Assembly: GCA_016931435.1 (NCBI GenBank)
Contig: JAFGET010000004.1
Span: forward strand, 1 to 5,681
Direction of reading: 5' to 3'
DNA: 5,681 bases
From: Candidatus Omnitrophota bacterium
Lineage (GTDB): Bacteria > Omnitrophota > Gorgyraeia > Gygaellales > Profunditerraquicolaceae
How positions within the stretch are numbered: position 1 is the stretch's first letter; every line of letters starts with the position of its first letter. Of this stretch, positions 1-5,672 are shown in pieces. A model generated the notes under the pieces. It saw only the letters and a list, made by a program, of their open reading frames with translations, made no database searches and was not told the DNA's origin. Both the position numbers and the translations under genes were made by a program.

Positions 1-892
1 GGTTCATAATCACCATCTTACTTATCGTGGGAGTCAGGTTGTCATGCTTGCTTTGTTCGATATTCTGGTTTTCGCTGAAATAATCTGGCTTAAAAAGTTT
101 CCCGATATCATGATAATAAGAACCGACCCTGGCGAGTAATTCGTGCGCGCCTACGCTGTGGGCCGCTGCTTCGGAAAGATTACCCACGACTAAGCTATGG
201 TGGTATGTACCGGGCGCCTCGATTACCATCCGCTGCATAAGCGGAGAACTTAAATCCGCCAGTTCCAAAAGGCTTATATTAGTCACTGTATCGAAAAGGT
301 ATTCAAAAATAGGCAGTAACCCTACGGCAGCTACCGAAGATATCACTCCGTTTAAAAAAAGCATGGAATACCTCTGCGGCAAATAAACCCTGAAGCCTTC
401 AATCAAAAGCAATGTAGCCGCCTGAACCGCTCCGATAAGAAAACCCGCCCTGATAATGGCGCTGCGGCGGCGGACCCCCTTGACTAATATAGAAGACAAT
501 ATTGCGCTTACTAAAAATAACGCTCCTAAATGGAAGTCATTTTTGAAGATTACTACTAAAGCCAAGGCGGAAGCCGTTGATAACAATAAAGATATCTCCA
601 GGCTATTAAAGATTATGGCCGAGAGCATAGCCACGGCAGACACCGGCAGGTACCATCGCGGCCAGCCCTGATACATGAAAAAATACCCCAGGCCGAAAAT
701 AATCATAAAAAGCAGGGATAATTTCAGGAGTGTATAGCGGGTAAGGTTTTTCTGCGTAAACTTAAGATATGCCCAAAAAGAAAACAATAAAACTGCCAAC
801 ACAAGGTTCACTTTAAGCATATAACTAGAACAAAGGACTAGAGCAGCCCAAAAGGCTACCTCCGCCTTATTTATGATGTGTCGCTTTATCAT
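1..892 (-). CDS. 7TM-HD family membrane HD phosphohydrolase (YqfF/PgpH-like), 3' end beyond window
   Basis: The visible part is 297 codons from ATG at 892-890, open to the left edge. Residues 10-200 are very hydrophobic, with about seven or eight membrane segments (roughly 12-27, 30-43, 55-73, 81-97, 100-116, 121-137, 146-164, 178-200). An HD domain follows: ELADLSSPL at 210-218, EAPGTYHHS at 225-233, YYHDIGK at 259-265, ENQ at 274-276 and KHDNLTP at 282-288. The presumed metal ligands H231 or H232, H261, D262 and H283 are present; the last Asp lies outside. Known relatives such as PgpH hydrolyse cyclic di-AMP at the inner face of the membrane, so that is the inferred activity. An in-frame TAA at 904-902 limits the start to ATG 892 or TTG 901, so the large extracellular 7TMR-HDED domain is absent. 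The start overlaps the end of phoH by 26 nt and has no clear Shine-Dalgarno. The family call is firm; the substrate is inferred. Confidence 0.9.
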   Translation of the reverse strand, partial: MIKRHIINKAEVAFWAALVLCSSYMLKVNLVLAVLLFSFWAYLKFTQKNLTRYTLLKLSLLFMIIFGLGYFFMYQGWPRWYLPVSAVAMLSAIIFNSLEISLLLSTASALALVVIFKNDFHLGALFLVSAILSSILVKGVRRRSAIIRAGFLIGAVQAATLLLIEGFRVYLPQRYSMLFLNGVISSVAAVGLLPIFEYLFDTVTNISLLELADLSSPLMQRMVIEAPGTYHHSLVVGNLSEAAAHSVGAHELLARVGSYYHDIGKLFKPDYFSENQNIEQSKHDNLTPTISKMVIMN

Positions 893-1823
893 AGGCTTCA
901 ATTATGCGCTGCACAAGCTCATGCCTTACTACGTCCTGGCCGGTCAAATAAATGAACTTTATCCCCTTTATGCCTTTTAAGATCTCCTCTGCCTGTAACA
1001 GGCCGATAGGCTTTCCATCAGCAAGGTCGCTTTGGGTCATATCTCCGGTGATGACCGCTTTGGAATCAAAACCCAATCGTGTCAAGAACATCTTCATCTG
1101 TTCAGCAGTGCAGTTCTGAGCTTCGTCTAAGATAATAAAGGCGTCGTTTAATGTCCTGCCTCTCATATAAGCTAAAGGGGCTACTTCGATTATGCCGGTT
1201 TCCAGGTATTTTTCGATTTTTTCAGCCTCCATCATATCGTAAAGTGCATCGTATAAAGGGCGAAGATAGGGGGATATCTTTTCATATATGTCTCCGGGCA
1301 AATATCCCAGCGACTCTCCCGCTTCGATAGCCGGGCGGGTAAGGATTATCCTGCGCACCTGCTGTTTCTTTAAAGACTCCACCGCGCAGGCCATAGCCAG
1401 GTATGTTTTTCCCGTGCCTGCGGGGCCTATACCGAATACTATATCGCACTGCTCCATTGATTCTACGTATTCCCGCTGCCCTTTGGTCCTGGCAGCGATT
1501 TTTCTTTCGGTAAAAGAAGAAAATGCTCCGTTTTTACGGGAAGATAAAGCAGGCACATTCATCCCTTTTTTAACACTTAGGATCATATAATGTAAATCGG
1601 AAGCGCCTATCCTGGATTGCCCCGAACGTATTGAATCTAATACGGATTCGATAAGCTCAGCGGATTTCTTGATATTACTTGCGGTGCCGCTGATCTTTAG
1701 ATGCTCCCCGCGCAAGACGATCTTGACGCTGAATTCTTTCTCTATCGTCCTGATATTCTCATCGCGCGTGCCTAAAAGCGCCTGCGCCTCGGAATGGTTT
1801 ACGATCTTGACTATCCTATCCAT
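867..1823 (-). CDS. phoH: PhoH-like ATPase, PhoH/YbeZ family
   Basis: The 318-residue protein has the family's normal length (about 320-350). Residues 1-70 look like the small KH-like N-terminal domain of PhoH proteins. The PhoH P-loop core follows: Walker A GPAGTGKT at 133-140, TRPAIEAGESLGYLPGD at 162-178, Walker B ILDEAQN at 231-237, and TGDMTQSDL at 259-267. Family members are cytoplasmic ATPases tied to RNA metabolism; YbeZ in Escherichia coli works with the RNase YbeY on ribosome maturation. The ATP-binding role is supported by the motifs, while the RNA role is family knowledge. AAGGA at 1830-1826 lies only 2 nt before the ATG, closer than usual. The gene follows the LysM gene after 24 nt and overlaps the start of the HD gene, a common phoH neighbour in bacteria. 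It is intact, with all main motifs present. Confidence 0.95.
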   Translation of the reverse strand: MDRIVKIVNHSEAQALLGTRDENIRTIEKEFSVKIVLRGEHLKISGTASNIKKSAELIESVLDSIRSGQSRIGASDLHYMILSVKKGMNVPALSSRKNGAFSSFTERKIAARTKGQREYVESMEQCDIVFGIGPAGTGKTYLAMACAVESLKKQQVRRIILTRPAIEAGESLGYLPGDIYEKISPYLRPLYDALYDMMEAEKIEKYLETGIIEVAPLAYMRGRTLNDAFIILDEAQNCTAEQMKMFLTRLGFDSKAVITGDMTQSDLADGKPIGLLQAEEILKGIKGIKFIYLTGQDVVRHELVQRIIEAYDKATHHK

Positions 1824-1847
1824 GATCCTTAAAAAGCACTTTGAAAA

Positions 1848-2426
1848 TTATTTCAGGTTTTCCTTAGGTTCCTTCAATGGTTCCTTGGGTATTTTAAGGG
1901 ATTGCCCGGGATAGATCTTATTCGGCCCTTTTAAAACATCCCTGTTCACCTCATAAAGATACATCCATTTTTTTGTGGTATTATAGAATTCTTTTGATAT
2001 TTTCTGTAAGGTATCGCCTTTTTGCACGATATATTTATTCGCAGTGCCGTCATAACGCTCATCTTCCATCCCGCTTATTTCCGGAGTCTCGCTTTGCGTA
2101 AGATACCCGCGGTTACCCCAGGCTTCCCTGTCTTCTGATTTTGTTATCCTGATTTTTTCCTGTGGCTCTTTTTTAAAAGAAGCCCCTGCTTTCTTCTCAA
2201 ACCTGACCGGAGAGCGCATCTCTATTTCCACTACGCGGATATCCCTGGTAGATTTCCTTGATTTTTCATCGATTTGCGGCCCTTCACCAGCCATATATCC
2301 GCGGTTGCCGGAACTCAGGTCCTGGTCCAGCCTGTCTTTCGTAACAGAATAGCTTCTTACAACACAGCCTGACAGGAGGGCAAGTGACCCCAGGCTTAAG
2401 ACATAAATAATGATCCTTCTTTTCAT
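1848..2426 (-). CDS. LysM-domain lipoprotein with duplicated GNRGY motif
   Basis: The 192-residue protein starts with a lipoprotein signal: basic MKRR, a hydrophobic stretch at 5-18, then lipobox LSGC with Cys21 as the lipidated residue. It should be anchored to a membrane on the periplasmic side. The middle (22-130) is polar, probably flexible, and holds the same motif twice: GNRGYMAGEGPQI at 40-52 and GNRGYLTQSETPEI at 104-117. Residues 131-180 form one LysM domain, from YIVQKGDTLQKIS to IYPGQSLKIP, of the type that binds peptidoglycan glycan chains. A short lysine-rich tail with two KEP repeats ends the protein. The start codon overlaps the aspS stop in ATGA, and GGGAGG 5 nt upstream gives a good ribosome site, so translation is probably coupled to aspS. 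I recognise no named family for the middle region. A role in linking membrane and cell wall is inferred from lipobox plus LysM. Confidence 0.88.
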   Translation of the reverse strand: MKRRIIIYVLSLGSLALLSGCVVRSYSVTKDRLDQDLSSGNRGYMAGEGPQIDEKSRKSTRDIRVVEIEMRSPVRFEKKAGASFKKEPQEKIRITKSEDREAWGNRGYLTQSETPEISGMEDERYDGTANKYIVQKGDTLQKISKEFYNTTKKWMYLYEVNRDVLKGPNKIYPGQSLKIPKEPLKEPKENLK

Positions 2427-3817
2427 TCCTTCCTCCCTTTGTTCAAAATAAGATTAAGTTCCCTTAATTGTTTTTCATCTACTTGCGAAGGCGCTCCGGT
2501 CAAAGGGCAATATGCCTTCTGGGTCTTGGGGAAAGCGATTACCTCCCTTATGCTCTCTTTTCCGGCTAAAATAGCCAAAAGCCTGTCTATACCAAAAGCA
2601 AAGCCTCCGTGCGGAGGCGCCCCGAATCCAAATGCCTCAAGAAGAAACCCAAAACGGCGCTTTGCTTCTTCCTGGCTTATGCCGATTATCTTAAAAATCT
2701 CTTCCTGTAACTGTTGTCTATGTATCCTGATAGAGCCCGAGCCGATCTCCATTCCGTTTAAAACCAGGTCATATGAACGGGATCTTACTTTTTGCGGGCT
2801 TTGAGCCAATATTTCCAAGTCCTGCTCGGCAGGAGAAGTAAAGGGATGGTGTTCGCTTTCCCAACGTTTTTCATCCGCGTTATATTTGAACAAAGGAAAA
2901 TCCACTACCCAGGCAAAAGCAAACTCGCAGCCTGACTCTTTACGCAGATCCGGCTTATCTGAATTATGATCCTTCATCGCCTCATCGTAACTTATTCGCT
3001 TAAACGGCACTTCTATATCTACATCTAAGATCGCCTTAAAAATCTTTTGCATCAATGATTCCAGCAACGAAAATATATCTTCTTCGCTGATAAAAGACAT
3101 TTCAAGATCTAACTGCGTGAATTCCGGCTGGCGGTCGGCCCTTAAGTCTTCATCGCGGAAACATTTAGCGATCTGATAATATTTTTCCACTCCCGCCACC
3201 ATGAATATCTGCTTAAATAACTGCGGGGACTGAGGAAGGGCGTAAAATTCACCAGGATTCAACCTGGAAGGCACCAGGTAATCCCGGGCTCCTTCCGGAG
3301 TAGATTTGGTCAAAATAGGAGTCTCGCACTCTATAAAACCTTCGCTATCCAAAAAAGTGCGGATGATCTTATAAAGCTCGCTCCTCATCCTGAAATTGGA
3401 AAAAACCTTCTTCCTTCTTAAATCAAGATAGCGGTATTTAAGGCGTAACTCTTCGCTAAGCTCTGTTTCATCTTCGATCTCAAAAGGGGGAGTCTGGCTT
3501 TGATTTAAAATCTCAAGCTCCCCTGCCAGTATTTCTATATCTCCTGTCGGTAACTTAGGATTGACTGTGCCCGCGGGACGCCTGTTTACTTTACCCTTTA
3601 CCTTGACTACAAACTCGCTCCTTAATTCCTGCGCAAGGCGATAAGCTTCAGGGGCTACTTTCGGGATAAAAACCACCTGGGTCAATCCTTCCCTGTCGCG
3701 CAGGTCTATAAAAATAAGCTTGCCGTGGTCACGGCGCACGGCGACCCATCCGCAAAGCACCGCCTCTTTACCTTCATCATTAGCATTTAACTGTCCGCAA
3801 GTATGGGTTCTTAACAT
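2423..3817 (-). CDS. aspS: Aspartyl-tRNA synthetase, bacterial type without GAD domain, probably non-discriminating
   Basis: This class IIb synthetase charges tRNA-Asp with aspartate. It has 464 residues, while bacterial AspRS usually has about 580-600. Residues 1-105 are the anticodon-binding OB fold (CGWVAVRRDHG at 22-32, DLRDREG at 38-44). The catalytic core follows: YRYLDLRR at 128-135, ETPILTKSTPEGARD at 165-179, motif 2 FRDEDLRADRQPEFTQLD at 220-237, and motif 3 GGFAFGIDRL at 404-413. The bacterial segment SDKPDLR at 286-292 joins FAFAWVVDFPLF at 299-310 with only about six residues between, where bacterial enzymes carry the GAD insertion of about 120 residues. His31 in RDHG and Gly83 in RPAG match residues linked to non-discriminating AspRS, which also charges tRNA-Asn. 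The bacterial C-terminal LTGAPS block is at 438-443. There is no clear Shine-Dalgarno. The enzyme call is firm; dual specificity is inferred. Confidence 0.96.
   Translation of the reverse strand: MLRTHTCGQLNANDEGKEAVLCGWVAVRRDHGKLIFIDLRDREGLTQVVFIPKVAPEAYRLAQELRSEFVVKVKGKVNRRPAGTVNPKLPTGDIEILAGELEILNQSQTPPFEIEDETELSEELRLKYRYLDLRRKKVFSNFRMRSELYKIIRTFLDSEGFIECETPILTKSTPEGARDYLVPSRLNPGEFYALPQSPQLFKQIFMVAGVEKYYQIAKCFRDEDLRADRQPEFTQLDLEMSFISEEDIFSLLESLMQKIFKAILDVDIEVPFKRISYDEAMKDHNSDKPDLRKESGCEFAFAWVVDFPLFKYNADEKRWESEHHPFTSPAEQDLEILAQSPQKVRSRSYDLVLNGMEIGSGSIRIHRQQLQEEIFKIIGISQEEAKRRFGFLLEAFGFGAPPHGGFAFGIDRLLAILAGKESIREVIAFPKTQKAYCPLTGAPSQVDEKQLRELNLILNKGRKE
2432..2437 (-). promoter_or_regulatory. 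Shine-Dalgarno of the LysM lipoprotein gene
   Basis: GGGAGG on the minus strand ends 5 nt before the ATG at 2426-2424. It lies inside the last codons of aspS and supports the ATGA-overlapping start and coupled translation of the two genes. Confidence 0.75.
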
Positions 3818-3839
3818 AATAGATTCAAATAGAAAGGCA

Positions 3840-3932
3840 CAAAATCAAAAATAAACAGGAAGAGTAAATTTTGAATGATAAAACTTTGGTTTTTGTATTT
3901 GACATCTGATTTGAGGTTTATTTTGGATTTTG
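3840..3932. repeat. 93-bp AT-rich element with 17-bp imperfect terminal inverted repeats
   Basis: The ends at 3840-3856 and 3916-3932 are inverted repeats matching at 16 of 17 positions (plus-strand arms CAAAATCAAAAATAAAC and GTTTATTTTGGATTTTG). The 59 bp between them are AT-rich and carry further CAAAT- and CCAAA-like words on the minus strand. The element fills most of the hisS-aspS gap and covers the hisS stop codon and its last four codons (QNPK). It has no coding capacity and no GC-rich terminator stem. It could be a small dispersed repeat, a miniature element, or a weak hairpin at the gene boundary. Copies elsewhere in the genome cannot be seen from here. Confidence 0.5.
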
Positions 3933-5180
3933 GATTTTTACATTTCTCATTAACTCTGATGGTAAATCTTCTGTCCTGAGCTCTTTCTGCTCTCCCGATG
4001 ACATATCTTTTAAAGTGACGCCGCTTCTTTTCAATTCGTCTTCCCCTATGATCAAAACATACCTTGCCCCGGCATTATTGGCTGAACGCATCATTCCCTT
4101 TAAAGATTTACCAGAATAATCACTGTCGCAGCGGATACCCGCTTTACGCATATCATCCAGTAACCTTAAAGTCAATTTTCTTGCTTCCTCTGTCAGGGCT
4201 ATAGCATATATCAGATCCGTATTTTCTGCCTCTGGCTTAAGGCTTGAAGCTAATAATACCCTTTCTGCCCCTAACGCAAAACCGCAGGAACCAAGGCGAG
4301 GCCCTCCTAATTCTTCGACAAGATTATCATATCTTCCTCCGGCTCCTAAAGCGTCCTGAGAACCTAGATCAGGGTGGGTAGCCTCAAAAACTGTCCGGGT
4401 GTAATAGTCCAATCCCCGCACTAAGTGCGGGCTCAATTTATAAGCTATACCCAGAAGCTCAAGGCCGTCTTTGACTATAGAAAAATGCTCCTTGCATTCT
4501 AAACAAAGGCGGTCATCTTCGATATCCAACCCGGCTACCGTTTCTTTACAGGCGGGATTCTTGCAATCCAATACCCTCAAAACATTGATTTTAAGGCGCT
4601 CCTGGCAATCCTGGCAAAGCTTATCGTTCTTATCTTTTAAATACCTGCGTAATTTCTCAACCAGACCTTTTTTATCTTTCGGGCAACCCAGGCTATTAAG
4701 CCTTATTTCATATCCGGTTACGGAAAAAGCCTTTAACAGATCATCGGCTAAAGCGATGATCTCTACGTCTACCTGCGCGGCTTCTGAACCTATGGCTTCG
4801 CAACCTATATGATGAAACTGCCTCAGGCGCCCCTTTTGAGGACGTTCCATGCGGAACATCGCTCCCGTATAATAAAGTTTTACAAACCCTTCAGTCCTGT
4901 CCAGGCTGTTCTCCAGGTATGCCCTGACAACAGAAGCAGTCCCTTCCGGCCGCAGGGCATAACAATCCTTCTCTTTCCTTATCAAAAACATCTGTTTTTG
5001 CACTACTTCCGTAGACTCACCCAAAGAACGGTTAAATAACGATGCATCTTCGATAAGAGGAAGGCGTATTTGGCGGTAATTATATAAAGAAAAAATATTA
5101 CGCGCGGTATCTTCCATCTTTTGCCAGGCCGCCGCCTCGTTTGGTAATATATCTTTTGTCCCTGGGATCCTTTTAAACAT
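3918..5180 (-). CDS. hisS: Histidyl-tRNA synthetase
   Basis: This class IIa synthetase of 420 residues, a normal length, attaches histidine to tRNA-His in the cytoplasm. Motif 1 lies in the N-terminal part, which opens with the family's typical IPGTKDILP at 5-13. RPEGTA is at 77-82. Motif 2 spans about 101-130 with FRMERPQKGRLRQFHHIG at 109-126. The histidine-specific LVRGLDYYTRTVFE is at 253-266, GAGGRYDNL at 279-287 and motif 3 GFALGAER at 300-307. Residues from about 322 form the anticodon-binding domain. The insertion domain has three cysteine pairs, C189/C192, C206/C211 and C226/C229, which could bind zinc. The start is fixed by the conserved N-terminus but has no visible Shine-Dalgarno. 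The last residues KIQNPK run into the AT-rich repeat at 3840-3932. The gene lies 35 nt after the HU gene. Confidence 0.97.
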   Translation of the reverse strand: MFKRIPGTKDILPNEAAAWQKMEDTARNIFSLYNYRQIRLPLIEDASLFNRSLGESTEVVQKQMFLIRKEKDCYALRPEGTASVVRAYLENSLDRTEGFVKLYYTGAMFRMERPQKGRLRQFHHIGCEAIGSEAAQVDVEIIALADDLLKAFSVTGYEIRLNSLGCPKDKKGLVEKLRRYLKDKNDKLCQDCQERLKINVLRVLDCKNPACKETVAGLDIEDDRLCLECKEHFSIVKDGLELLGIAYKLSPHLVRGLDYYTRTVFEATHPDLGSQDALGAGGRYDNLVEELGGPRLGSCGFALGAERVLLASSLKPEAENTDLIYAIALTEEARKLTLRLLDDMRKAGIRCDSDYSGKSLKGMMRSANNAGARYVLIIGEDELKRSGVTLKDMSSGEQKELRTEDLPSELMRNVKIQNPK

Positions 5181-5215
5181 AAGAAGTGAAGATAAGTTTT
5201 TGTGGGATGAGTTTT

Positions 5216-5488
5216 TTACTTAACCTTGTGTTTCATCTCAAGGCCGGGCTTAAAAATCACGACTTTTTTAGGGGGGACAGGGACTACCTGGCCTGTGCGA
5301 GGATTCCTGCCGGTGCGGCTCTTTCTTTGCTTGATCTTAAAGACGCCGAAATTGCGTAGTTCAATCTTTTCGCCTCTGATCAAAGCTTCAACAATACAAT
5401 CAAAAGTCTTCTGCACGACTTTCTTGACATCTATTTGCTTCAGGTTTGTCTCATCGGAAACCTTAAGGATAATATCTTTTTTGGTCAT
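5216..5488 (-). CDS. HU/IHF-family nucleoid DNA-binding protein
   Basis: The 90-residue basic protein has the normal HU/IHF length. N-terminal helices at 1-38 form the dimer body. The family signature follows: IELRNFGVFKIKQRKSRTGRNP at 42-63, with Arg61-Asn62-Pro63 at the tip of the beta arm, where the proline inserts between base pairs to bend DNA. The C-terminal strand and helix include VVIFKPGLEMK at 76-86. The arm segment GRNPRTG is typical of both HU and IHF, and LRNFGVF leans slightly to IHF beta-like forms, so the subfamily is left open. It is the first gene after the strong promoter, with AAGGAGG 5 nt before the ATG. In bacteria this protein compacts and bends DNA. Its position ahead of two synthetase genes implies co-transcription with them. 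Confidence 0.96.
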   Translation of the reverse strand: MTKKDIILKVSDETNLKQIDVKKVVQKTFDCIVEALIRGEKIELRNFGVFKIKQRKSRTGRNPRTGQVVPVPPKKVVIFKPGLEMKHKVK

Positions 5489-5493
5489 TATAT

Positions 5494-5500
5494 CCTCCTT
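5494..5500 (-). promoter_or_regulatory. Shine-Dalgarno of the HU/IHF gene
   Basis: AAGGAGG on the minus strand ends 5 nt before the ATG at 5488-5486. It is a full match to the anti-Shine-Dalgarno core and fixes the start. It is the strongest ribosome site in the window, fitting an abundant protein. Confidence 0.88.
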
Positions 5501-5561
5501 AAAATTTAATCGCCGCTTTACTTTAAGCCATAAAACAAAAAAGCACCCACCTTACTTAACT

Positions 5562-5590
5562 ATAATACCAGCAAAAACTTACAGTGTCAA
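5562..5590 (-). promoter_or_regulatory. Sigma70-type promoter with extended -10, upstream of the HU/IHF gene
   Basis: On the minus strand a perfect -35 TTGACA (5590-5585) is followed after exactly 17 bp by -10 TATTAT (5567-5562), one mismatch from TATAAT. TGG directly before the -10 supplies an extended -10 TGn. Transcription should start near 5555-5557, giving a leader of about 67 nt. No other promoter of this quality was seen, so it probably drives the whole gene run. The leader is too short for a T-box and I see no riboswitch in it. Confidence 0.85.
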
Positions 5591-5625
5591 GCAAAATCGC
5601 TTCATAAAATTACCACCGATTTTGC
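5591..5625. promoter_or_regulatory. Perfect 9-bp dyad abutting the -35 box (possible operator or activator site)
   Basis: The arms GCAAAATCG (5591-5599) and CGATTTTGC (5617-5625) are perfect inverted repeats around a 17-bp spacer. The proximal arm touches the -35 hexamer. The centre lies about 52 bp upstream of the predicted transcription start, a place where activators often bind. No T-run follows on either strand, so a rho-independent terminator is unlikely. The dyad is certain; a regulatory role is inferred from position only. Confidence 0.5.
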
Positions 5626-5628
5626 GCA

Positions 5629-5672
5629 GTCCCCCGGAGCACTCTATTAACATTATGGGGCGTAGGGGGGAC
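5629..5672. repeat. GC-rich inverted repeat GTCCCCC/GGGGGAC at the right edge
   Basis: The arms at 5629-5635 and 5666-5672 are perfect 7-bp inverted repeats with a 30-bp spacer containing ATTAACATTAT. The block begins 3 bp beyond the dyad at 5591-5625. Its GC-rich arms stand out from the AT-rich promoter next to it. It may be the edge of a dispersed repeat, or structure at the end of an upstream gene outside the window. The window ends 9 bp beyond it, so its full extent is unknown. Confidence 0.35.

Noticed and set aside
456..671. Plus-strand open frame of 71 codons
   Set aside because: It lies antisense to the membrane segment of the HD gene, shows no recognisable domain, and the minus-strand frame has clear family motifs.
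1288..1914. Plus-strand open frames opposite phoH and the LysM gene
   Set aside because: Both mirror strongly conserved minus-strand proteins, and their translations resemble no family.
2439..2804. Plus-strand open frame of 121 codons
   Set aside because: Antisense to the conserved C-terminal half of AspRS; a shadow frame.
3818..3850. Internal promoter before aspS (TTGATT with TATTAT)
   Set aside because: The spacer is 21 bp and the -10 would overlap the start codon, so it is not a credible sigma70 promoter.
4471..5039. Two plus-strand open frames opposite hisS
   Set aside because: Antisense to HisRS motifs, with no ribosome site or family likeness.
5489..5557. Riboswitch or T-box in the HU leader
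   Set aside because: The leader is about 67 nt, with no stable stem, specifier loop or antiterminator sequence visible.
5591..5625. Rho-independent terminator of an upstream gene
   Set aside because: The stem is only 9 bp and AT-rich with a 17-nt loop, and no T-run follows on either strand.
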